Origin: Deltaproteobacteria bacterium
GTDB taxonomy: Bacteria > Myxococcota > Polyangia > Haliangiales > Haliangiaceae
Direction of reading: 5' to 3'
Assembly: GCA_018262455.1 (NCBI GenBank)
Contig: JAGSPR010000152.1
Span: forward strand, 1-13,371
DNA length: 13,371 nt
Made by a program: the position numbers and the translations under genes. Below are positions 7,079 through 12,682 of the stretch, in pieces. Numbering within the stretch: the stretch's first letter is position 1; every line of letters starts with the position of its first letter. The notes under the pieces are model-generated. The model was not told the DNA's origin and did no database searches. It worked only from the letters and a program-made list of their open reading frames with translations.

Positions 7079-7116
7079 GCCGCGGAGAACCCCCTCGGTT
7101 CCCGGTCTTCCGCGGC
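7079..7116 (-). other. Hairpin in the propeller-ndh gap
   Basis: Perfect 8-base arms GCCGCGGA (7079-7086) and TCCGCGGC (7109-7116), with a second inner stem GAACC/GGTTC (7087-7091 with 7097-7101) and a 5-base loop. As RNA this makes a two-part stem with a one-sided bulge. There is no T-run after it on the minus strand, so it is not a standard terminator; it could be an attenuator, an mRNA-stability element or a partial terminator between the propeller gene and ndh. Confidence 0.5.
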
Positions 7117-7125
7117 CCAGCGAGA

Positions 7126-8229
7126 TCAGGCGAACGTGACCGCGTGGACGGGCGGCAGGTAGTTCGAGACCACGGCCCACGACTCGCCGCGATCGCGACT
7201 CGCGAACACGTTTCCGGTGGTGGAGCCCATCGCGAGGGTGGACCCGTCTGGCGTGACCGCGAGCCCGTGTCGGAGCACGAGATCGTACGCGTACGTGTCG
7301 GGCAGCCCGTTCGACAGGATCTCGAACGTCTTGCCGCCATCACGCGTGCGCGTGACCACGAACTTGCCGCCCACCGGGATGCGTTTCTCGTCCTTGATCC
7401 CGGGCACGAACCACGCGGTGTTCGGATCGTTGGGATCCACCGCGACGGTGAACCCGAACGTCGATGGCCCGGCCTTGGTGATCTCCGTCCACGTCTCGAG
7501 ATCGTTCGTCGACACGAAGATGCCGTTGTGGTGCTGGGTCCAGAACACCTCGGGTCTCGACTTGCACTGCACGACGAGGTGAACATCCTGCGCGATCGTC
7601 GTGTACGCCTGGTCCGGCGGCAGGTACTCGGCGCGCAACCCCTTCGACGCGCTCGACCAGGTCGCTCCGGCGTCTCGCGTACGCCACACGCCGCCACTGC
7701 TCACGCCGATCGCAACCGTCCGAGGATCGCGCGGATCGACGTTGATCGAATGGAGGCCCGGATGGTTGGGTGGGCGACCGCCGCCTCCCCAGTCCTTTCT
7801 TTGCGGGTGGAACCACAGCGACTCGGCGATGCGCCACGATTCGCCGCGGTCCTCGGACCGGAACAACCCGCCCGGGATCGTGCCGCACCACAGCGCGCCA
7901 TCGCGGTCGAGCGCAGGCGCGAGCGCCCAGATCAGCGTGGTGGCCCACTTGAGGTCGAGGCCCCACATGTCCTTCTCGACCAGCCCCTCCGGCTTGGCCG
8001 GATACACGGGGGTTGCCACCTCGACCCAGGTCGCGCCGCGATCGTCGGAGCGGTGGAGCTTCGGACCGAAGTGGCCGTGCTCCAGCGCGGCGTACCAACC
8101 GCCACGCGGATCGACCATCGCGAGCGAGACGTTGTCACCGACGAAGTGACCGCCGGTGATGCGATAGCTGCCGCCGACCAGCTCGGCGGTGAACAGGCCC
8201 TTGCGGGTCGAGATCAGGATCAAGCTCAT
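7126..8229 (-). CDS. BNR/Asp-box beta-propeller protein (sialidase/VPS10-like fold)
   Basis: A 367-residue protein without a signal peptide, thus probably cytoplasmic. It has six Asp-box repeats of the form S/T-x-D-x-G-x-T-W: SDDRGATW (61), SEDRGESW (125), TRDAGATW (184), the degenerate STNDLETW (240), TRDGGKTF (295) and SRDRGESW (344). These mark the blades of a propeller as in sialidases and BNR/YVTN-repeat proteins. The opening LILISTRKGLF is typical of an uncharacterised propeller group. I do not see the arginine triad or other catalytic set of a true sialidase, so enzyme activity is not supported. The ATG at 8229 lies one base after the MoaD-like stop and has a strong Shine-Dalgarno GGAGG 5 bases upstream, inside that gene. 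The tight coupling suggests the two proteins act together. Confidence 0.8.
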   Translation of the reverse strand: MSLILISTRKGLFTAELVGGSYRITGGHFVGDNVSLAMVDPRGGWYAALEHGHFGPKLHRSDDRGATWVEVATPVYPAKPEGLVEKDMWGLDLKWATTLIWALAPALDRDGALWCGTIPGGLFRSEDRGESWRIAESLWFHPQRKDWGGGGRPPNHPGLHSINVDPRDPRTVAIGVSSGGVWRTRDAGATWSSASKGLRAEYLPPDQAYTTIAQDVHLVVQCKSRPEVFWTQHHNGIFVSTNDLETWTEITKAGPSTFGFTVAVDPNDPNTAWFVPGIKDEKRIPVGGKFVVTRTRDGGKTFEILSNGLPDTYAYDLVLRHGLAVTPDGSTLAMGSTTGNVFASRDRGESWAVVSNYLPPVHAVTFA

Positions 8230-8230
8230 G

Positions 8231-8500
8231 TCAGCCTCCGGACAGCGATTGGATGACGTAGACCTCACTCGTCGATCGAACGGGATCGGAGAGCTGTTCG
8301 CGATCGGCGATCTGGGTGCCATCGACGAAGATCAACATGTGGAGCCGTAACGCCCCGGTCTCATCGACGATGTAGCCGCGCAACCGCGGGTTGTCGGTGA
8401 ACACGCGATCGAGCACCGCGCGGACCGTCGCGCCTTCGACGTCCCGAGACGGACACTCGACGTGTCGTTGCAGGTTCGCGGTGAAGCTCACGGTCGCCAC
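8231..8500 (-). CDS. MoaD/ThiS-like ubiquitin-fold protein with C-terminal Gly-Gly
   Basis: An 89-residue protein ending in IQSLSGG, the diglycine tail that is adenylated and thiocarboxylated (or conjugated) in MoaD/ThiS sulfur carriers and their relatives. Seen: a first strand VSFTANLQRHV, DVEGATVRAVLDRVFTDNPRLRGYIVD (helix region, about 20-46), and LHMLIFVDGTQIADREQLSDPV (53-74), matching the beta-grasp layout of MoaD. No MoaE, MoeB/ThiF activating enzyme, cysteine synthase or JAMM protease is in the window, so its chemistry is open: molybdopterin synthase subunit, other sulfur carrier, or protein modifier. The GTG start at 8500 is fixed closely by an in-frame TAG at 8510-8512. It is followed after one base by the propeller gene. 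Confidence 0.8.
   Translation of the reverse strand: MATVSFTANLQRHVECPSRDVEGATVRAVLDRVFTDNPRLRGYIVDETGALRLHMLIFVDGTQIADREQLSDPVRSTSEVYVIQSLSGG
8234..8239 (-). promoter_or_regulatory. Shine-Dalgarno GGAGGC coding the Gly-Gly tail of the upstream gene
   Basis: On the minus strand the sequence GGAGGC-TGA-C-ATG encodes the last two glycines and the stop of the MoaD-like protein, and at the same time gives a strong anti-16S match 5 bases before the propeller ATG. It decides the start at 8229 and couples the two genes translationally. Confidence 0.85.
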
Positions 8501-8513
8501 GCGCGCAAGCTAC
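8501..8513 (-). promoter_or_regulatory. Putative -10 element (GTAGCTT) before the MoaD-like gene
   Basis: GTAGCTT (minus strand, 8513-8507) ends 6 bases before the GTG at 8500 and contains the in-frame TAG that limits the upstream extension of the gene. It is one of six similarly placed GTANNNT heptamers. No -35 element is clear, and no ribosome site is seen between it and the start, which fits a leaderless message. Confidence 0.35.
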
Positions 8514-8520
8514 CCCGATC

Positions 8521-8559
8521 TCACCGGAGGGTGAAACCGACGCGCGCGCGCTTCGACAT
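8521..8559 (-). CDS. Possible 12-residue leader ORF (MSKRARVGFTLR)
   Basis: A complete ATG-to-TGA ORF of 12 codons on the minus strand in the 77-base gap between the GT-C-like gene and the MoaD-like gene, ending 20 bases before the latter. The peptide is basic (four Arg/Lys in the first six residues). A GTAGCGT heptamer (8570-8564) sits 4 bases before its ATG, the same placement seen before full genes here. It could be an upstream regulatory ORF for the MoaD-propeller unit. There is no homology evidence, and so short an ORF may be chance; its alternating CG run (8541-8551) codes the Arg-Ala-Arg part. Confidence 0.25.
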   Translation of the reverse strand: MSKRARVGFTLR

Positions 8560-8570
8560 GCGTACGCTAC
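8560..8570 (-). promoter_or_regulatory. Putative -10 element (GTAGCGT) upstream of leader ORF and MoaD-like gene
   Basis: GTAGCGT on the minus strand at 8570-8564, identical to the heptamer before the GT-C-like gene. It is 4 bases before the 12-codon ORF and 63 before the MoaD-like start. It may be an additional or the main promoter of the MoaD-propeller-ndh unit. Confidence 0.3.
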
Positions 8571-8577
8571 CGCCGGC

Positions 8578-10569
8578 TCACGGGAGTGAGACCCGCACGG
8601 GGCCGATCGCGACCCCGACGGGCACCTTCGGCCCCGACGCCATGCGAGCCGGCCGGACGTTCGCGACGATGGTGACCTCGTTCTCTCCGATCCTGCCATC
8701 GGTCTCGAACGCGACGGTGGTCCACTCGGCACCGACGAACGTCTCCGCCACCACGCGGTCGTTGCACGCGATCTGGACGTACAGCCGCTCGCCCGGTGCG
8801 GCGTTCGCGCGGATCGGCATCGTCATGCGATGCGGCTCGGGCATCAGCAGCGGGACCAGCAGGCTCGCGGTGTCGGAGACGGTCCAGCGGAAGCTCCTGC
8901 CGGCCTCGCGCTGCTGCGCGCTCCAGCCCCCGAGCAGGTAGCGCTCGTCGAGCGCGTTCCACGTCGCGGTCGCCTTGCGATAGCTGCCATCGTTGTAGCC
9001 GAGCACGCCGGGGACGAGCGCGTAGTTGCCAACCGCGGTGTCCCAGCGCTGGAGCTCGACGCCGTGGCGCACCGCGAACCACGCGTTGGCCGGAAACTCG
9101 AATGGGTTACCGATCACCGCGTAGACCGGCCTGGCGATCCAGGACAGCGGCGCCGGCACGTCGCTGCAGCACGTGGCGAGGTTGTCGCGTCCCGCCGATC
9201 GAGCGCTCGTCAGCTGCCCGACCCACGCGAGGTTCCAGGCGACGAGATAGCCGAGCCCCCCGATCGCGATCGCTTGCTTCGCGATGAACGGGATCCGCGC
9301 GCCGATCCGCAGGCCGGTCCACCGCACGAGGATCGCGAGCCCGACGACGAGCGGCAGCGTCACCGAGCACATCCGGCGTTGACCGAACGAGGCAGCGCTC
9401 CACCACTCGTAGGTGACGGCGTTGACGTAGACCTGGAACGCGATGCTCGCGAGCAGCGCGCCGGAGACGAGGCGAACGTGCTTGCCGAGCCGCGGTCCAG
9501 AGATCATGCCGACCACGAGTCCGATCGTGCCGAGGTAGGCGATCGGGTGGGTCGACAGCCAGCCATTGCGCGACGAGAACAGCAGCTCGAGCACCATCGG
9601 ATGGCCGTAGCGCATCTGGCCCGGGCCCTGCGGCGTGGTGAGCCACGAGCCGTACGTGATCTTCCAGACGTAGAGCTGCGGCACGAACATCACGCCCGTG
9701 ATCGCGAGGACGAGCGCGCCGCGCCCGAGCAGGGCGATGATCGAAGAGACTCGCGCACCGGCCCGCAGCCGCTGCCAGGCCAGCACGCCGAGCTCGAGCG
9801 CGAGCACCACGCCGAAGCCGACGTCCTGGATCCGCACCATCGTCGCGATCCCGAGCAGCACGCCGAGCCAGACGTAGCGCCGCCACCGGAGGTCGCCGAG
9901 CGTGAGCGCCCACAGCGCGAGGAAGCCAGCGCACGCCGCAGCATCCATCGCGTGGGCGTAGCTCGGCATGAACGTCGCGTAGTACGTGAGCGAGGTCCCG
10001 AGCAGCACCGCGATCGCGGCCCACGTCGCGGCCCAGCGTCCGCCGACCAGGCGCATGACGACCAGGATCCCGAGCCCGACCGCGAGCCACGCGAACCCGA
10101 CGCTCGACGCGTACAGGATCCGCTGGTGGAACATCGTGTAGCCATGGGTCGGGATGTCGGCGCCGAACACGTTGCCGACCAGCGCCACGCCGTGCGCCAC
10201 GACGAGCAGCGGGGCCCACACGAGCGACGGCCCGATCTGCTGCATCACGTTCTTGCGGCCGGTGACCGTCCTCGGCTGGTTCCACGGATCGCCGTAGAGC
10301 GCCAGATCGTTGTCGAAGTTGAAGTCGCGGTCGAACACGATCGACCGCGTGATCTGGAAGTGCATGTGGCCATCGCCGCGCGCCAGCTGCGGGCGGTACG
10401 TCGCGCCCGGGGCGAAGTCGTCGCGCATCGCGGTCCAGATCGACCGGCGGTTGTCGTTCGCGCAGTACATGACCGCGGTGGCAAGGGCAGCGGTCACGAG
10501 CGCGGCACTCGGTAACCTGCCTAGCGTGGCGATGCAGCGCCGGACCGCCGCTACGAATCGCCGTTTCAT
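8578..10569 (-). CDS. GT-C-like multi-pass membrane protein with beta-rich C-terminal domain
   Basis: A 663-residue inner-membrane protein. After one N-terminal membrane helix (about 20-38) comes an extracytoplasmic loop with ARGDGHMHFQITRSIVFDRDFNFDND (63-88), resembling the acidic first-loop motif of GT-C polyprenyl-phosphate sugar transferases (ArnT/PMT-like), where Asp/Glu is catalytic. About ten more hydrophobic segments follow to about residue 480. The last 100-120 residues are soluble and beta-rich (YLLGGWSAQQREAGRSFRW, WTTVAFETDG, VPVGVAIGPVRVSL), probably a jelly-roll-like extracytoplasmic module. The likely role is sugar or lipid-linked sugar transfer to an envelope glycan, but no exact family is recognised. 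The ATG at 10569 (MKRRF) is chosen because of the following membrane helix and a GTANNNT element 8 bases upstream; the frame is open to 10626. Divergent from the sulfatase-fold gene. Confidence 0.65.
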   Translation of the reverse strand: MKRRFVAAVRRCIATLGRLPSAALVTAALATAVMYCANDNRRSIWTAMRDDFAPGATYRPQLARGDGHMHFQITRSIVFDRDFNFDNDLALYGDPWNQPRTVTGRKNVMQQIGPSLVWAPLLVVAHGVALVGNVFGADIPTHGYTMFHQRILYASSVGFAWLAVGLGILVVMRLVGGRWAATWAAIAVLLGTSLTYYATFMPSYAHAMDAAACAGFLALWALTLGDLRWRRYVWLGVLLGIATMVRIQDVGFGVVLALELGVLAWQRLRAGARVSSIIALLGRGALVLAITGVMFVPQLYVWKITYGSWLTTPQGPGQMRYGHPMVLELLFSSRNGWLSTHPIAYLGTIGLVVGMISGPRLGKHVRLVSGALLASIAFQVYVNAVTYEWWSAASFGQRRMCSVTLPLVVGLAILVRWTGLRIGARIPFIAKQAIAIGGLGYLVAWNLAWVGQLTSARSAGRDNLATCCSDVPAPLSWIARPVYAVIGNPFEFPANAWFAVRHGVELQRWDTAVGNYALVPGVLGYNDGSYRKATATWNALDERYLLGGWSAQQREAGRSFRWTVSDTASLLVPLLMPEPHRMTMPIRANAAPGERLYVQIACNDRVVAETFVGAEWTTVAFETDGRIGENEVTIVANVRPARMASGPKVPVGVAIGPVRVSLP

Positions 10570-10584
10570 CTCGGAGCACGCTAC
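10570..10584 (-). promoter_or_regulatory. Putative -10 element (GTAGCGT) before the GT-C-like gene
   Basis: GTAGCGT, minus strand 10584-10578, ends 8 bases before the ATG at 10569, in the 69-base divergent region 10570-10638. It is preceded by TTG (TTGGTAGCGT) and has no convincing -35. Confidence 0.4.
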
Positions 10585-10620
10585 CAAGGGGACGGAGCAG
10601 GCGCGAGCGTCGACGGCGAA

Positions 10621-10638
10621 GTACAATGCCGTGACCGC
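10621..10638 (+). promoter_or_regulatory. Putative -10 element (GTACAAT) before the sulfatase-fold gene
   Basis: GTACAAT (10621-10627) contains TACAAT, close to the classic -10 TATAAT, and ends 11 bases before the GTG start at 10639. The transcript would begin about four to five bases before the start codon. This is the best -10 match in the window and shares the divergent region with the GT-C-like gene's element; the two heptamers are about 36 bases apart on opposite strands. Confidence 0.45.
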
Positions 10639-12681
10639 GTGACAGGCATCCCCCCGGCCATCTCCCCCGCCAGGCGGCTCGCGCGCTGGGTCGCGCCGAG
10701 CGCGGTGGCGGCCTGCGCCGGTGCGCTGCTCGGCGGCCTCGTCGAGGGCGCGGGCGGCGATGGCGTGGTTGGCGTCGTCGCGACCACCGGGTTCCTCGCA
10801 CTGCTCGTCATGCCCGCCCTGCTGGTGGCGGGGCTGATGGTTCGCGGCCTGGTCGCGGCCTGGCAGCCCCGCGTGCTCGTGACCCGACTCGTCGAGCCCG
10901 AGGGTGGGGCACCACGGCTCGCCGGCTGGATGGCGATCGTGTGGCTCGGCAGCCTGGCCCTCGCGTGGGCGGTCTACGAGGGCACGTGGGCGCTGGCGTC
11001 GGCCTCGTGGCTCGAGTTCAAGCCGCTCGGAGTCGGCTTTGCGGAGCCCGTGATCGCGCTCGCGAGCACGCTCGTCCTGTTCGCGCTGTCACGCCCCGGC
11101 GCACGTGGGTTGTCCGCCTTGGCCCGCCGGCTCGATGCGCGGTGGCGACGTGCGGGGCACGGCACGCTGCTCCGGCCGCGCGCGATCCTGGTCGCCGCGG
11201 CGGTCGCCGGTGCGCTCGCGACCGCGGTCCTGTGGCTCGGCGTCGTCAAGCCGAGGCTCGGGCCGATCGACACGAGCGCGCTCGACGGGCCGGCCGTCGC
11301 GATCGCCGTCGCGGTCGCCGTGCACCTCGCGTGGTCGCGCACTCCGCGCCGGGCCGTGGTCGGCGCCGCGCTCGCGGTGGTCGCGGTGGCCTCGATCGCG
11401 ACCGCGCTGGTTGTCCGGCTGACCCGCCCGTCGCTGACGCTCGAGATCTGGGGCGATCGTCCGCTCGCGGGCATGGCGATCGACTGGGTGTTCGATGTCG
11501 ATTCGATCCGGGCCAACGTGTCGCTCGCGGCGTTCCGGCCCACCGATCGGCCGGGTGCCTCGCACCCCGACATCGTGCTGATCACGATCGATACGGTGCG
11601 CGCCGATCACACCCCACCGTACGGGGGCACCGCGGAGATGCCGGTGCTGCGCGAGCTCGCGGCACGCGGCACCGTGTTCACCTGGGCGTTCGCGCCGAGC
11701 AACGTGACCCGGCGTTCGATCCCGTCGATGGTGATCGGGCTCTCGCCGAACCGGATCCGCGGTCGGGTGGTGGGCTGGGCGCTGCGGGTCGACCCGCGTC
11801 ACGTGCTGCTCGCCGAGCGGCTGAGTGCCGGCGGCTACGAGACCGCGGGCTTCATGTGCTGCTACGGGTTCTGGAGCCCCGAGGTCCACACCGGCTTGCA
11901 GCGCGGACTCGAGCACCTCGAGATCGAGCCGAACGGCAGGAAGCTGGCCGCCGCAGCGCGCGCCTGGCTCGACGAGCGCGAGCGTCGCCCGGGGAATCGC
12001 CCGATGTTTCTGTGGATGCACATCCTCGAGCCGCACAACTGGACCGTCGGGGTCGGGGAGCCGCGGAACGATGCGGAGCGCCACAAGTTCTACGACAAGG
12101 CGCTCGCGGACTCCGACGCGATGGTCGGCGAGCTCGTCGGTGCGTTCGCGAACCGGTCGCCCGAGCACGCCCCCATCGTCATCGTCACCGCCGATCACGG
12201 CGAGGCGCTCGGCGAGCACGGCCACCAGTATCACTCCACCGATCTCTACAACTCGCAGATGCGCGTGCCGCTCGTGATGACCGGGCCCGGCATCCGCCAG
12301 CAGACGATCCCCGAGACCGTGAGCCTGACCGACCTCGTGCCGACGATCGTCGAGCTTGCCGGCTATCAGCCTCCGAGCGGCGCCAACATCGATGGCCGCT
12401 CGCTCGCCGACCTGACCTCCGGCAAGCGCGGCTCGGCACCCGATACCGGCGCGGCGTTCGCGGCGATGATCAAGGATCGCTCGAACCCGGGAGGTGTGAC
12501 CGCGCTGGCCGCGGGTCGCTGGAAGGTGATCGACAACGGCAGCGCGCTCGAGCTCTACGACCTCTACAGCGACGCCGACGAGCGCACGAACCTCGCCAAC
12601 TTGCGCCCCGAGATCGTGGAGCGGCTCCGCGTGCTGCTCGAGGCGAAGACCGCGGCCGCCAAGATCTCGCCGTTCGACTGA
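10639..12681 (+). CDS. Membrane-anchored sulfatase-fold enzyme with Thr nucleophile (possible phosphotransferase)
   Basis: A 680-residue protein. Residues 1-265 hold about six membrane helices; residues 310 to about 640 form an extracytoplasmic alkaline-phosphatase-superfamily domain (Pfam Sulfatase fold). Seen: VLITIDTVRADH with metal ligands Asp318 and Asp323, TADHGEALGEHGHQYH with Asp519/His520 and His527/His529 as further metal or substrate ligands, and RVPLVMTGPG. The formylglycine motif C/S-x-P-x-R of true sulfatases is missing. In its place is NVTRRSIPSM (Thr357), which lines up with the nucleophile Thr and following S-V-P-C-M of EptA/MCR phosphoethanolamine transferases. Together with the membrane domain this suggests transfer or cleavage of a lipid head-group phosphate on an envelope polymer. 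The EptA disulfides are not conserved, so the exact donor is unknown. GTG start; the metallophosphoesterase gene starts one base after the stop. Confidence 0.75.
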   Translation: MTGIPPAISPARRLARWVAPSAVAACAGALLGGLVEGAGGDGVVGVVATTGFLALLVMPALLVAGLMVRGLVAAWQPRVLVTRLVEPEGGAPRLAGWMAIVWLGSLALAWAVYEGTWALASASWLEFKPLGVGFAEPVIALASTLVLFALSRPGARGLSALARRLDARWRRAGHGTLLRPRAILVAAAVAGALATAVLWLGVVKPRLGPIDTSALDGPAVAIAVAVAVHLAWSRTPRRAVVGAALAVVAVASIATALVVRLTRPSLTLEIWGDRPLAGMAIDWVFDVDSIRANVSLAAFRPTDRPGASHPDIVLITIDTVRADHTPPYGGTAEMPVLRELAARGTVFTWAFAPSNVTRRSIPSMVIGLSPNRIRGRVVGWALRVDPRHVLLAERLSAGGYETAGFMCCYGFWSPEVHTGLQRGLEHLEIEPNGRKLAAAARAWLDERERRPGNRPMFLWMHILEPHNWTVGVGEPRNDAERHKFYDKALADSDAMVGELVGAFANRSPEHAPIVIVTADHGEALGEHGHQYHSTDLYNSQMRVPLVMTGPGIRQQTIPETVSLTDLVPTIVELAGYQPPSGANIDGRSLADLTSGKRGSAPDTGAAFAAMIKDRSNPGGVTALAAGRWKVIDNGSALELYDLYSDADERTNLANLRPEIVERLRVLLEAKTAAAKISPFD

Positions 12682-12682
12682 G

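Noticed and set aside
5310..7139. 609-codon open frame on the plus strand across the unknown gene and ndh
   Set aside because: It is antisense to a clear NDH-2 with all motifs; its translation is Arg/Asp/His-rich low-complexity sequence, as expected from the complementary strand of GC-rich codons.
7068..7697. N-terminal extension of ndh by 210 codons
   Set aside because: It overlaps the propeller gene, is Arg/Ser-rich and would push the FAD motif away from the N-terminus, where the family has it.
7126..8229. Annotation of the propeller as a true sialidase
   Set aside because: Asp-boxes are structural; no arginine triad, Tyr/Glu catalytic pair or signal peptide is seen.
8541..8551. Alternating CG run as a Z-DNA or repeat element
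   Set aside because: Only 11 bases long in very GC-rich DNA, and explained by Arg/Ala codons of the mini-ORF if that is real.
8830..10515. 561-codon plus-strand open frame opposite the GT-C-like gene
   Set aside because: Its composition (very high Arg, His, Asp, Glu) is the mirror of a hydrophobic membrane protein's codons; no domain is seen.
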